Assembly: GCA_035610835.1 (NCBI GenBank)
Contig: CM069445.1
Location: 33,840,811 to 33,904,810 of the forward strand
DNA: 64,000 bases
Origin: Ophiura sarsii
Taxonomy: Eukaryota; Echinodermata; Ophiuroidea; Amphilepidida; Ophiuridae
Direction: 5' to 3'
The position numbers and the translations under genes are program-made. The notes beneath the pieces were generated by a model, which was not told where the DNA came from, searched no databases, and saw nothing but the letters and a program-made list of their open reading frames with translations. This document shows positions 37,597-49,550 of the stretch, piece after piece. Positions within the stretch are counted from its first letter, which is position 1, and the number at the start of each line of letters is the position of its first letter.

Positions 37597-39292
37597 CAGT
37601 GTCCAAATTAAGTGGTAAAACCACAAAAAGTCGGCCATTTTGGAAAAAACAGACTTTTGATCATAACTCAGTCATTTTTGGTCTAATTTATTTGATTTTG
37701 GTGGCAATACCCATGTTTTAGGATACAGTATGTCATTCTATGCTGGTTTCGTCTCATATAACCCCTTCGTTTTCTTGTAATAGCTGATTTTGGTCAAATT
37801 TGGACTGTGAGGGCGCTTTGCAAAAAAGTAGCTATCGCAGTAATAAAAATGAATTTGAATACATGCAATATGTTAAGAGTGTCAAGAAACATTGTCTGAA
37901 GATGTGAGCATGTTACCTCATTTCATTTTACCGTGGCATCCACTTTAAAATCACAAGAACGCGTTAAAAGCACTTCCATAGGATAGTACAGGGGTCAACG
38001 AACTTTCATTAGTGTGTGTTTCAATGGAGACAATTCAAAGATGTTCAAAATGGTGTAGCTTCAAAACAACAAATGGAATTTTACTCAGATTTTCAGGAAA
38101 TGCCTAAAATGTAACTGCTATCATATTTCAACATTAAAATTTGAGATGCTTCGATGCGAAAGGTATTTTTTTAAACAGCGCCCTCACAGGGCTATTTTCA
38201 CTAAAAATGCCATTTTCAGGAAAACGAAACATCGTCATGCGATAAAAGTTGTATAAGATTATTCCATGTCCCAACAAACATGGGTATTGCCACCAAAATC
38301 AAATTGATTGGACCAAAAATGATTGATTTGTGATTAAAATACTGTTTTTCCATAATGGCCGACTTTTTGTGGTTTTTTGGCCGGGGCACCCTGGATTTTG
38401 CATTTATTTCAATTTTGTTGTTGAAAATGTTGTCAGTACGTATAAAGTCATCAAAAAATCATGTATCAAGCATGATCTGAAACTATGACCCTCTATAGCC
38501 CACTCCTATTAATAGGCAACACTTCTCTTCCCATATTAAATGATAATTTACTGAATTTAGGTATTTTTCAATTTATGTGCAATTGAAATAAAACCAGACT
38601 TAAAGGCATATTATGTGATCTTTTCCAGGGAGCGCCCTCTATTCATGATATTTTTTAGAAAGTAGATTTTCTTGCAGATTTACATTTCTGATCATAAATC
38701 GTACATACATTCCAAGTTACAGAGCGATACCATTCCTAATTACCTCAACATCATGGATTTAGAGGGAATTTAGACTAGAGTAAAATAAGTTGTCAGACAA
38801 AAATCGACATCCGACAGTTTATTTTTACGCTAAAACCATGATTTTGAAGTAATTAAGAATCGTATCGCCCTGTAACTTGGAATGTACGATTTATGATCAG
38901 AAATGTAAATCTGCAAGAAAATCTGCTTTCATTTTTTTTTTTATGTTGCATAATACATAATATACCTTTAACCTCTACCGATAGCCCTACCTTGGGGCTA
39001 GGCTGTTGACCAAGTTTTGGTGGTTATAACTTTATTTTGTCTGTCAGTGTCAATGTCATAAGCACAAAAATAATAAATAAATACAAATAAACACAATGGT
39101 TCGAAAAAGGTATTTTAATTATTCCTAAATACAAAGTAAGTTAGTAAGTAGGATATTAATACCTTATTTGTGCATAAATATTAGGTTAAAAGAAATTTCC
39201 AGAAATCTGCATAATTAATGGTCAAATTACGGATTACCAAAAATGTTGACGGATTACCAGATTTCAGATTTTTTCCCTTAATTTGGACACTG
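37597..39292. mobile_element. Non-autonomous hAT element, 1.7 kb, with nested elements
   Basis: TIR CAGTGTCCAAATTAAG and its exact inverse at the right. TCAGATAG is repeated at 37589-37596 and 39293-39300 (8 bp, as for hAT). It contains a large imperfect inverted repeat (37617-37740 against 38270-38376, sharing ACCACAAAAAGTCGGCC and TGGTGGCAATACCCATGTTT) and the TTAA element at 38604. No transposase frame. Confidence 0.8.
38604..38967. mobile_element. TTAA-target MITE with long inverted arms, nested in the hAT at 37597
   Basis: TTAA at 38600-38603 and 38968-38971. Ends AGGCATATTATGTGATCTTT and, inverted, ACATAATATACCT. Arms of about 150 bp (GATTTTCTTGCAGATTTACA, TTCCAAGTTACAGAGCGATA) mirror each other. 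A related, truncated copy lies at 60547-60897. Confidence 0.75.
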
Positions 39293-39446
39293 TCAGATAG
39301 TATTTCAATGATTGCACCTCATTATTCATTACTGAGGTGATCGATCACCCACATAACTAAATATTCATGTGTACATTGTATCAATAGAATACTAGTCCGC
39401 TCATTGTACTGCACTGCGAGTTAGTCCTAAAAAAAAAAAGTTGATT

Positions 39447-39694
39447 GGCGTAACATAGAGGAAAAAAATAGGGTAGGTAGGTCGGATTTTTTTTTTGATT
39501 TTTTAAATCTATAAAATGTCTATGAAATTTTGTATACCAGCACACATACTGTATACCATACAGACATAAACAAATGGCACAAATACACATTTTCACTGTG
39601 TGTTTTTTCTTTTTCTCACACACACAAAAAAAAAGGAAATTTAAAAAAAAAATGTTTAGGTCGGCGGTCAAAATAGGATCGGTCGGGTTACGCC
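39447..39694. mobile_element. MITE with GGCGTAAC ends
   Basis: GGCGTAAC at the left and GTTACGCC at the right, with GGTAGGTCGG and, inverted order, GATCGGTCGGGTTACG subterminally, recalling the GGTCGGTCGGGTTACCGG end of the element at 57210-60204. Homopolymer A/T runs inside. Target duplication unclear. Confidence 0.4.
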
Positions 39695-39871
39695 AATAAA
39701 AAAAAAAAAAATTAGGCCTATAGATGCAAGAAATTATACTTGATTAAGGCATGGGCTTCTAGCATAATGAGATGGCTATGAAACTGGCAACACTAAATCA
39801 TATTTTCTTCTTTTTAAAAACAAATTTAAACTGAAGAAAAGAAAAAAAACAGAATGATATTGAAAATTTAC

Positions 39872-40002
39872 CTTTTTGCGATTAACTGGACTGTTTGGTT
39901 TTGACTGACGATTCATCGTACGCATTGGTGAATGTTCTGATGACCCAGCTTGAAGTCTGGTACTACCACCTCGTGTCTTGATTTCACTGAAGCTCATCGT
40001 GT
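39872..40002 (-). CDS. First recognised coding exon (start codon) of an unidentified spliced gene
   Basis: On the minus strand the sequence reads TTTTACAG, then ACACG, then ATG at 39997, so the exon starts just after a good polypyrimidine-AG acceptor and carries a 5-base leader. There must therefore be at least one further upstream, non-coding or coding exon. The coding part is 126 nt (42 codons), beginning MSFSEIKTRGG and ending NSPVNRKK, in phase 0 before the donor G|GTAAAT. An A at -3 of the ATG fits a usable start context. The peptide is polar and probably disordered, with SP dipeptides (HSPMR, NSPVN) followed by basic residues. I do not recognise the family. Reading on into the intron immediately becomes low-complexity FFLFF sequence, which supports the donor choice. 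The next exon is 9.3 kb downstream. Confidence 0.72.
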
Positions 40003-40269
40003 CTGTAAAAGATTTTAAAGAGCAAGAAAAATGTCTTTGATTTATAGTCTTTGGAGTTATCCACTGGTATTTGAGTAAGGAATGTGCAGCCAGCGAGCTG
40101 CAAATAGACGCTAGACATTACAGATTTGAAAATAAGACTCGTTCATTATCTTTGAGCCTGCTGCCTTGCCCTTAACCCCTCTCCCTTTCCCTGCCTGCCC
40201 ATTCTCCAAATGCCAAAATCACCCAATTCTAGAAATTAGACCAGGCTCAAGCATCATTCATGATTCATT

Positions 40270-40536
40270 TACCGTATTATCCCTAGTAAGCGCCCTGGGC
40301 CTTATAAGCGCCCACCCCTGTTTTTCTCAATGAATACCAACAAACAAGCCCTTACAAGCGCCCACCTTTTCAAATGGTCAGCATCCTCAAATGACCACTT
40401 GTACATATATTTCATTTAGTAAATGAAATGGACAGCCTCCTAAATGACTATTTTATTTAATACGATAAACATAATAAGCGCCCACCCAAAATGACTTTGC
40501 TAACCGCCCTGGGCGCTTAATATGGATAATACAGTA
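40270..40536. mobile_element. MITE with TACCGTATTATCC-type ends
   Basis: Left end TACCGTATTATCCCTAGTAA GCGCCC; right end GGGCGCTTAATATGGATAAT ACAGTA (inverted). GCGCCCACC words repeat internally. TA at both tips fits a TA target. It ends 9 bp before the duplication of the 2.3-kb hAT copy 1. Confidence 0.65.
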
Positions 40537-40553
40537 CTAATGTGGCAAAGTAG

Positions 40554-42849
40554 TAAATAGAATCGGTGATCGATTGGATCGATTATCGGTAATCGATAGC
40601 TAATTACCGATAAAGGTCGGTAAACCGGTTTATAGATGAAATTTTAGACAGTGATAAAGGTATCTGCAATCAATTATATTATTCAAATTATGCCGCCGCG
40701 ATCGTCTCAACATGCGGTAATGAGTTGCAAAGGCCATTTTAGCGCAAGCCGCGATTGTCTCAAACATGCGGTAACATTGAGTTGCAAGGCCATTTTAGCG
40801 CAATTTTGTATGACTATTTGTCAACCTACCTCAATTTATAACATCAATAGCATTACCGTATATTCCACAATTTCCCGGGCACCTTTCCTAAGTACTTTAT
40901 TTGCTCACCGCCAGTCCACTAATTCCTGGACGGAAGACATTAGGCCTATTTACTAGTAAAAACAAGCCCAGATAATTCCGATTTTAAAGTTGATTCTATT
41001 GTTTTACTCTACTTTTGGTCAGTCACGTAGGCCTCAGGTCACCGCCCAGTCACATAACTTGTTTGTTCATTTAGCGTGGGAACTGCCTACTGCTATTCCC
41101 CCTTCAAGAAAAGCATGCCTGGGCCTGCCACACCTCAAAACCACAGATCACCGACAATTCAGATGAACCACGCATGACTCTGCCGACCACGACCTCAAAA
41201 CCACAGATCACTGACAATTCAGATGAACCACGCATGACCCTGCCGACCACGTGGGTCACACCACTTGTTTTAATCATGCGTGCGGTGACTTTTCTATTAC
41301 ACATTATACCCCCCATTCACACCGTGTGGGTATCAGAACAATTATTAGATTACGCATGTCCCAATTTTTTTAGCCACGTGGTCTGGCACGGAAAATCATG
41401 CAATAGCCTTTTGATGAAAACACGTGCGTGCTCGGAATAAACAACCGCTCTTGAAAAAAACCTGGCGGTGACATCAAATAAGTTGATTTCGTAGTGTTGC
41501 ACTGCAGGTTTTTTCGATTGGATGGAAATAATAAATCACGACTAATAACAGACACAATTATAATATTCATTCTCAGATGAAAAATAATGCTTCTAGTATT
41601 TATTTTTAAAACGAATTCGAACATTTCAAACCATAGATTACGCAAGTAAATTAACGCTAAAACAAAATAAATATACTAAACTTTCCAAAATAAATATTTT
41701 TAAAAGGAATAAAATCAAAGATAAAAAAATAAATACAGAGTAAATAAATTAAAAAAATAATATGAAAAAGTTTATTATTACATTAATTAAATTTAAAAAA
41801 AATTAAAATCCCAAAAAGGAAATAGTGACCATTTAAAAAATAGATTCAATAAATATTATTAACAAGGAATACAATCACAGATATAAAAATAAATACATAG
41901 TAAATAAGAATTAACAAATATGAAAAAGTGTCATTATATTAATTTAATAAAAATCCACGCGATAAATGAAATAGATCATATAATCAATCAATTTCAAATG
42001 TTATTATTACATCAATTTAATGTTATTATTACATCAATTTAATGAAAAATCTTAAAATCCCCAAAACGGAAATGGTAACAATTTAACAAATAGATTCAAT
42101 TAATAATATTAAAAAGGAATACAATCACAGATAAACAATAAACAAATACAGAGTAAATAAAAAAATAAAAAACCCAGTTTTATTACATTAATAATTTAAT
42201 AAGAATAAAAATTTAATAAAAATCTTAAAATCTTAAAATTAAATAGTGACAATTTTAGAAATAACTACCAATAATTTAAAATCCACGAGATAAATGAAAT
42301 ATATCATATCTTTGAATAGCATTTATTTATTACTATTGTTCATAGTTATCGCAACCATCAAAAAATAAATGGTATTTAGCCCATTTTTATTTATTTCTAA
42401 CACATTTAAAAAACTATTAAAACGCAAACCTGGCGATGACCTCGTTCCGTGATGCGACTGGTGTATTGTGTGCATTCATATGAACTCTGACTACAGGGCT
42501 GATGCTGCAATCGTTGACGCAACGTTTTGTTGTGTCTCGTGGTCTGTGCTTGCTACAACAAGCTTAATAATGTATTGATTGATCACACATTTTGACAACT
42601 CCTTCAGCGGGCTTTATTATAAAGATGGACGACCGTATGGGATAGATTATAGGCTCGTGTCGCATGCGGCACTTCAGACAACAAGGTAATTGGTCGCGGG
42701 ACAATCAAAAGGCACTATTATTTATTGATGCCTTCAGGCACTTTACCGAATTTTCGGTTATCGTTTTGGGAGGAAATAAGCTTACCGGTTACCGAATTTC
42801 AATTCTTTACCGAATTTTACCGGTAAATTCGGTCTACCGATTCTATTTA
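40554..42849 (+). mobile_element. 2.3-kb non-autonomous hAT-type element, copy 1
   Basis: Inverted ends TAAATAGAATCGGT and ACCGATTCTATTTA bound 2,296 bp. Subterminal ends are rich in ATCGAT, GGTAAT and ACCGGT words. The middle third (about 41640-42420) is extreme A/T; a 61-bp unit (ACCTCAAAACCACAGATCAC ...) is tandemly doubled at 41132-41252. No frame longer than 101 codons and no transposase. Flanks: CAAAGTAG (40546-40553) on the left, TGTGATTG (42850-42857) on the right. These differ from each other but match the flanks of copy 2. Confidence 0.8.
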
Positions 42850-44612
42850 TGTGATTGGTTTAACTACTAGAGATCATTATTATTCATGATACGAAATCAG
42901 CGGAAAGTAAAAATACAGCCGTCAAAGTGAAAAATAGGTGGGGAGGTCGTTTTTCGTTAATTGATGTTAATCGCTTCTGTATATATTCTTCAAACTATGT
43001 CTCCGATTTCAGCGGCCAAAATTATTGGAAAATATTGTTTTCAAAGGTTTTTCATCATGAGGTGCTGTTAGAAATTCGCGAAAAAGAGTAAAACTTACGA
43101 ATATTGCCTTGCCAAAATGTTGAATTTGCGTGATTTATCGTGCCGTAATATCTTTTATTACCCCCACCAGTTTGGTATCGTCTGCCATTGATCAAATGTC
43201 AAATCTACATATTATAGTCCGATGTAAATGAGGCAATTACATTACCGAGTTACCCCGTCTGTTTCAATGTGTCGTGAGCTTTCCTCAAACAGTTGCACGT
43301 GCGAATATGTGAGGGTGCAGTGTTTAATAACGAAACAATCGGAGCTCTACGAGCTCACTCATTTTTTGAAAGTCGTGTTATAACGGGGGAGGGTTGGGTT
43401 TAACGGCACATTTATGTATTATATTTAGATATTATGTAACTTCCGCCATGTCGAAATTCCACATTTAATACAAATTTACTCAATAAATATTCATAATGAC
43501 ATGCCGCATGTTTATATTATAGCTCAAGTAATTTATTGAAAATAAAAACATTGTTTAAATAAAACATGACACCCCTTTCAAAAGTGAAAGCGTCCAACCC
43601 CCAAAAAAGTTTTCAGTCCGAGCATGCCGCGGCCGTGTGTTCTCAGAAAATAATGGCGTCTTCTCACCATATTTCATGTTCTGTTTCTTGTTGTTCTGTA
43701 ATACTTCAAGTTGTTTTCATCTGCATCTACTTTGACGTTAATTTTTAGCAGATAAAAAATGACTACGAGTGAGTCGAAAGGCTGATATAGCCTAGACGTG
43801 AGTACAAAATAAACCAAATATAAAATGAAAAGGGGTACTTTAAAATAAATACTACATCATCGTCCAACCCCGCCTGTTCCTGATACGGTTGTTCTCCTAC
43901 TAAAAAAGGAACCCAAGAGTATGGCGCCGCTCACATCGCCAGCGGTGTGTGTTTACGCCGTACGCACGATGTTGCTCTAAAATTCGCTTCATTGTGCACA
44001 TTTGGTTGCACTTATGAAAGTTTTATGCATTTTGGTAGTACACAAAATTATTCTGATGGTAAATCTTGAACGAATCGCGATTTTAATATGTAATGTTAAT
44101 GTCCGGAAGCTGATTAAAACCGGTGCAGATTTGACAATAATAAAAGGCAAATGAAGACAACACAGAGAACAGAAGTACATATCTACTGTACAGTACAGTA
44201 CACTTTGGTGGACATTTAGTATATTTTATTGCGTTTTCACTTCCTCGAAAATCTGGACTACCAATTTTCGTAAATCCTGAGTCCCGCCCGAAAAACAAAA
44301 TCGAGTCCCGGGAGCACTGAATTCCCGAACATCCTAGACCCAATGGTGGCTATACTATCGTTCATGCTTCACTATACTATAGCCACAACACCCTCTATAG
44401 ACACACGACGTCGCGAAAATCACATTTTTAATTCAAGATTTTCACATCAAATATGATTTAAATCAATCAAAATGCACTCACATGTTGTTCCTAGAACTCT
44501 TAGTAATACATTGTGTTAATTAATTTTGATCAAGCGGCAGTCGGCAGTGCTGACAATCGATGTGAATTTCGCGACGTGAACAGTCAATAGGGAGTTTTGT
44601 GACCCTAGGTAG

Positions 44613-44779
44613 CCAGCTACCTAGGACAGGTCACTATTGGGACTACGAACATCCCAGTCTAGCCCTATGCCTATAGGCTATAGCCTAGGCTTTGTAGCCT
44701 ATAGCCTAGGCTATGTAGCCTAGGCTATGTATGGTTTAACCAGGGAGGTGTAATATCTCCCTGGTTAAACTATATGTAG
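44613..44779. repeat. CCTAGG-rich palindromes and short tandem repeats
   Basis: CCTAGGTAGCCAGCTACCTA GG (hairpin), then several TATAGCCTAGGCTATGTAGC units, then GTTTAACCAGGGAG and its exact inverse separated by 9 bp (44742-44779). Confidence 0.7.
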
Positions 44780-45480
44780 TAGTACTATTTTGATATCAGA
44801 AGAAAAGCCTATCTTATTTTCAATATTCCCCTAAACCAATCACCTCGGTAGATGTTATTGTTACTTATTGAACCATCCAGAAGAGAACGCCAATTCGCCA
44901 ACTGGTTTTTGTGGCATTACCAAAGTCAAAGTGGCGCACCATTTAAAAGGCCAAATAAAAAATAGTAGTTTCTCTTCCCCGCGCGTGCGCAACCATTTTG
45001 GCCGCCACGTCAAAAAAATAGTTTTTTTCTTCAAATTTTGTTCAAATTTTGTTTTCTAATTTTTTTTAATTTTTTTTTTTTTAAATTCTTTTTCTTCAAT
45101 TTTTATTTTTTGAATGTTCTCAAGATCACACTGATGTTGTCAATGGAGAACGTGTCAATATTTTTAAAAAAACCTGTTAAAATGAAAGAACAACATAACA
45201 GGCAAACTGTTAATATCAAAACATGATACAAATTAAACTGTATCTGCATCAGATGATATAAATAAACCGTGAGTAAAACTGGTGTTTTAAAATACCAGTG
45301 TGGTCTTCGCCTTCGGAACATTTGTTTGTCGTTTTTGGCTGGAACTGATTTATTTATCAAGATATTCCCGAGATCACACTGATATTTTGTAAATCTAGAA
45401 TGCACATCTTTTCTTATTTAGCTTTGTATTCCTGAAAGAGAAAAAATAGAGAATAAATCCTTGTGTTATCTATATAATAA

Positions 45481-45540
45481 TACTCTACTCTCTGTCTGTC
45501 TGTTTTTTTGTTGGTCTGTTTGTTTGTCTGTCTGTCTGTG
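45481..45540 (+). repeat. (TCTG)n microsatellite
   Basis: Imperfect TCTG/TTTG tetranucleotide run of about 60 bp just upstream of the 127-bp array. The long ORFs here on both strands are by-products of the repeat. Confidence 0.75.
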
Positions 45541-45582
45541 CGCGCTTTTTCGTTGCCTTCCCGGGGTCGGGCGGCGTTCAAA

Positions 45583-46500
45583 CTCAGTGGGTGGGTGCAG
45601 CTCGGTCCCTGCAAGAGCAAGTTCGCATTCGCTAGAGCGTACGAGGTCAAAGGTCATATAGGGGTCAAAGGTCATATGGGGGTCAACTTTTTGAAGTTGG
45701 TCGGATCATGCTTAAACTCGGTGATCTCGATGCGAGGCGAGCGTGGCAAAAATAAAACGGGTTGGCGTTTGTCGGGTCTTCCGGGGTCAAAGGTCGTCTA
45801 GGGGTCGAATTTTCAAAGTTTGTCCGATCGGGCTTAAACTCGGTGACGGGAAGCCTGAATATGAGTCTAGCGTGGAAAAAATAATACGCCTTTGTTTTTC
45901 TTGGGTCGTCCGGGGTCAAAGGTCATCTAGGGGTCAAATTTTTAAAGTTTGTCCGATCGGGCTTAAACTCGGTGATGAGAAACTCGGTGTCTGTTTGTTC
46001 AGTCCCCGCAAGAGCAAGTTCGCATTCGCTAGAGCATACGAGGTCAAAGGTCATCTAGGGGTCAACTTTTTGAAGTTGGTCGGATCGTGCTTAAACTCGG
46101 TGATCACAATGCTCGATGCGAGGCGAGCGTGGCAAAAATTTAACGGGTTAGCGTTTGTCGGGTCTTCCGGGGTCAAAAGTCGGGGTCACAAAGGTCGTCT
46201 AAGGGTCGAATTTTCAAAGTTTGTCCGATCGGGCTTAAACTCGGTGACGGGAAGCCTGAATACGAGTCGAGTGTGGAAAAAATAACACGGCTTTGCTTTT
46301 CTTGGGTCGTCCGGGGTCAAAGGTCGTCTAGGGGTCCAATTTTCAAAGTTTGTCCGATCTGGCTTAAACTCGGTGACGGGAAGCCCGAATACGAGTCGAG
46401 CGTGGAAAAAATAAAACGGTTTTGCTTTTCTTGGGTCGTCCGGGTCAAAGGTCGTCTAAGGGTCGAATTTTCAAAGTTTGTCCGATCGGGCTTTATGCAT
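45583..46500 (+). repeat. Tandem array of units of about 127 bp rich in AGGTCA half-sites
   Basis: About seven diverged units share GGGTCAAAGGTCGTCTAGGG, TTTTCAAAGTTTGTCCGATC, GGGCTTAAACTCGGTGACGG and GCGTGGAAAAAATAA. The array stays open over 180 codons (45743-46285), giving repeated peptides such as FKVCPIGLKLGDGKPEYESS in more than one frame. This argues for chance openness of the repeat rather than a gene. Perfect DR1-type words occur at 45644-45656 and 46041-46053. Confidence 0.75.
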
Positions 46501-46517
46501 GCATTCTACAAACCACC

Positions 46518-46588
46518 AAACCCGAGAACCGACAAACCCCGGGTGACCGCCCAAACCCGAGAACCGACAAACCCCGGGTGACCGCCTA
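46518..46588 (+). repeat. Two 35-bp tandem units
   Basis: AAACCCGAGAACCGACAAAC plus CCCGGGTGACCGCC is repeated twice without visible change, directly after the 127-bp array. Confidence 0.8.
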
Positions 46589-47277
46589 GTATTAAAATAA
46601 ACATGTAAAATATCGCGAGCAGTTTCCAGTATGTACCCATTTTAAGGTTATAAAGCTAGTCTTAGAAAAGTGGCAGCCATTTTGAAGCAAAAACATTTCC
46701 AGCATGTTGGAAAAAGCGAAACCAGTTTTGGAAAAAGGGGCATTCGCCATTTTGGGAAGAAGAAAAAAACAAACTCATCTTCCTTTTTTCAAAAGTTAGC
46801 ACGAGAAACTAGTTTTATTTTTACTTGGCCTAAGATCCAGGGGCCATGGGAGCAGGGGCCATGGGAGTTTGGTGACCTGTAAATATTATTATTTTCATTA
46901 AATGATGCATATTTTCATAAAATAGGTGTTTGTATTTTGCCATTGTTATGTACTGAAGTTATTCATCTCTGTACATATTATTTATTGAACCTTCACACAT
47001 TACAAAAGAGAACAATCATCTACCATTAGGTCGCACCATTTAATATCCAAGGTGTTTGGCAATAATTTGTTTTAATATCAGAAAGAGACTATTTCTTGAT
47101 CTTGAAATCTCAACCGAAGCATATAGAAGGGCAAATGTGCTTACACGGTGAACGGTGAATGCATAATAATATATATATATAATTCTTGTTTCATGTAAGA
47201 TATAATATGGATTCGAGCTTTGCATCATTTGTTATATGCTGGACAGATTATAGTGGTTTACAATATGAAGAGGTTTT

Positions 47278-47897
47278 TTGCAAAAGGGCCTGCATCCAAT
47301 TTGGCTCTTATTGAGAAAAAGTTTAAAAAAACCTGTTTCTAAATATTCAAGTTGAGCAATTGAAAAACTGAATGGATTATGAAAGAGGTACACTACATAC
47401 TAATTTAAATTGAAATACATTCCAAATGCGCTAGTTTTCAAAAACAAACAAAAATCATGTTTACATTTTTTGAAAATTTGGATGTAGGCCCTTTTGCAAC
47501 AAAACTCCATCTGTTTGTACTTAGAGAAAAAATCATTTATTTTAATCATTTAAAAAAAAAAGGTTTGATACAGAAATGTTAAATGATACAATCATATGTT
47601 TCAAGGAAATAAAGTCATTTTTTTCTCAAAGACCTACATCTCATTGTAAACTATTGAAGTTGTTGTTTTGTTTTAAAAGGGCCTGTATCCCGATTTAATT
47701 CTGGACACAGGCCCTTTTGCAACTTCAATGACTGTTTACAATGAGAAAAAAAATGACTTTTTGAAAATGACTTTTTGAAAAATGTCTTTTTGAAAAAAAA
47801 TGACTTTGTTTCCTTGAAACATAAGATTTTCCCCTATACATTTCTATAGTAAATCATTTTTGAAAAAAATGCACCATAGCCCTTTTGCAACAACGCT
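47278..47897. repeat. Foldback region with TTGCAAAAGGGCC ends
   Basis: TTGCAAAAGGGCCTGCATCC AA at 47278 is mirrored by TTGGATGTAGGCCCTTTTGC AA at about 47477-47500. A second foldback, centred near 47697, spans about 47590-47825 (GTTTCAAGGAAATAAAGTCA and AATGACTTTGTTTCCTTGAA at its tips). Another TAGCCCTTTTGCAA ends at 47892. Probably two related MITEs side by side. Confidence 0.55.
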
Positions 47898-48414
47898 CTT
47901 CATATATAGACATGAGTTATGAATTTTCCCAAATTCTCAGCTGTAGTCAGCTTCTGCATCATTGATGCTCTCGTTTATGAAGATGTCCGTATAAAAAGGT
48001 TTGATAATTATCAATTATTTTATTGCTTTTTTTGGATGAATGATAATAGAAATTATGAAGGTCAAATCACATTTAAAAAGAGAATACTCTGTACTGGTTT
48101 GACCAAGTGTGAAAGTGAAATAGTTTTAATTTTTCATTGCAAAATGAGGGGGTTAATTAGTTCCTGTTTGCCAACTTTTCTTTTTGGAAAGATCGTGGTA
48201 CGTGTTAGCCTGACCCACTTCCCCCCCCCCCCCCTCCCCCCCAAAAAAAGAAGAAAAAGAAAGAAAAGAGATCTCTTAATTTGCACCTGAATTTCGCAAT
48301 GGGGATCTTAAAATATTAACCATAACTCCCCGGGCGTGTTTTGACGATTAAACTATCAGGGTAGACAAACAGGTCAATTTTTTGGGTAAAAAATCACTCT
48401 CTGCCAGCTCCGAG

Positions 48415-48500
48415 ATCGAACCAGTCTAGAGCTGCCTTCCTGGAATTGAACACCTAAGTGATTGCGCTATCAGGTGAGCTTGATAGGCAACCGGATCGTG
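48415..48500 (-). repeat. tRNA-like SINE head
   Basis: On the minus strand, CCTGATAGCGCAATCAC (A-box-like) is followed about 50 bp later by GGTTCGATCTC (B-box-like). The pieces do not fold into an intact cloverleaf and no clean anticodon arm is seen, so this is a tRNA-derived repeat, not a tRNA gene. Confidence 0.4.
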
Positions 48501-48844
48501 CCACGAGATAGACCCGTCAAGCACGCAGTACCAGCAGCTATTTGTTGTAGTGATTTGTGGCTCCCTGCTTTGAGGAAGGTTAGGGTTAATCAAAATCTTG
48601 TCTTGGGAACCCATAATGCAGTTTTATAAGTTTATACATTTGTAGGTAGGCCCGAAAAATCCGAGAGGCTAGTTTACTAAAATGCGATTTCCTGTGATTA
48701 CGCTAATTGGCAACCAAAACCGAGAAATCCCGCAAAAATAAACTAAATATGAGATCAAAAACGCGACCAAAAACTGTCACTCATGCGCTTTACAAAAACA
48801 AAAATAGGTCATGACCGAAAAGTCACCCCAAAGGATTATAAAGG

Positions 48845-48930
48845 ATTATATTGCGAAGGATTAACTTGACATTTCAAGATTTTTACTGACTGTTTATGGT
48901 CGATATTTGGGTAGAATGTCCAAATATCAA
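48845..48930 (+). repeat. Partial copy of sequence at 49695-49775
   Basis: AACTTGACATTTCAAGATTT and GACTGTTTATGGTCGATATT occur in both places in the same order, with small differences. Confidence 0.6.
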
Positions 48931-49550
48931 TCTTTGAATCTAACTTCAAAGTAAATAAGCTTACTGTTAGTCCAATTTTCTTCTCTGCATGACAACAAAT
49001 AATATATTAATTTTGAAAGCCAACCCTAGTAGTAGTAGAGAGAGGTTTCATAATTTCTATTATATTCCAATTAATTTCTGCCGTTTTGACTTTTTTATGC
49101 CGAAGAAATATTGTTTTGGTCACATGCGACGCCATCTTGCTTGATTTTCTACATCCCCCCAGTCGATTTTCATTATTACTATAAGGTAGCAGTGATGACA
49201 AAATGTAGAGGGCGGCAGAGAGTCTCAGTCTATTTTTATGTTGTTTTCACTCCAGTAAATGTTAAAATATAAATAATAAAAATAAAATGATGGCGAGAGA
49301 TAGTGGGTGTCATCGTGAAAAACAGTATATAATTTATAATAAGTAGAGATATAAGAATTTATGAAGAATGATGTAGTAGAAAATAGTTAACTTTCATCTA
49401 TCAACCTGGCTTCATTCCATGTGCCATCTCAATAAATTGGTGGTACCAAAACTTTTAATTACAGCAACAGCGTAGCATGGTCGAAATAACATACCGGGAA
49501 ACGTGGGAATATAGGGTTCTCCCTATTATGATAGTGGCCTAAATAATTGG

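Larger units (their letters stand above)
30530..39871. other. 9.3-kb intron of the minus-strand gene
   Basis: Between the first two recognised coding exons. It is filled mainly by the elements listed at 31508-33343, 34976-36419, 36602-37033 and 37597-39292. It also contains a poly-G run (30840-30863), a polypyrimidine tract (33440-33530), a poly-C run (34467-34489), and a stretch at 34230-34440 that recurs at 50360-50460. About 37040-37590 also resembles 48650-48740 (CCGAGAGGCGAGTTTACTAA). No exon was found. Confidence 0.5.

Noticed and set aside
41640..42420. Extreme A/T tract as a replication origin or matrix attachment region
   Set aside because: It is an internal part of the hAT element and is present identically in the second copy. 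Composition alone is no evidence of function.
40554..42849. TA-targeting mariner-like element, because TA flanks both ends
   Set aside because: The TA belongs to the inverted ends TAAATAG/CTATTTA. The swapped 8-bp duplications outside them fit hAT much better.
45414..45801. Several overlapping ORFs on both strands near 45.5 kb
   Set aside because: Created by the (TCTG)n microsatellite and the GC-richer start of the 127-bp array; frames conflict and no coding signature is visible.
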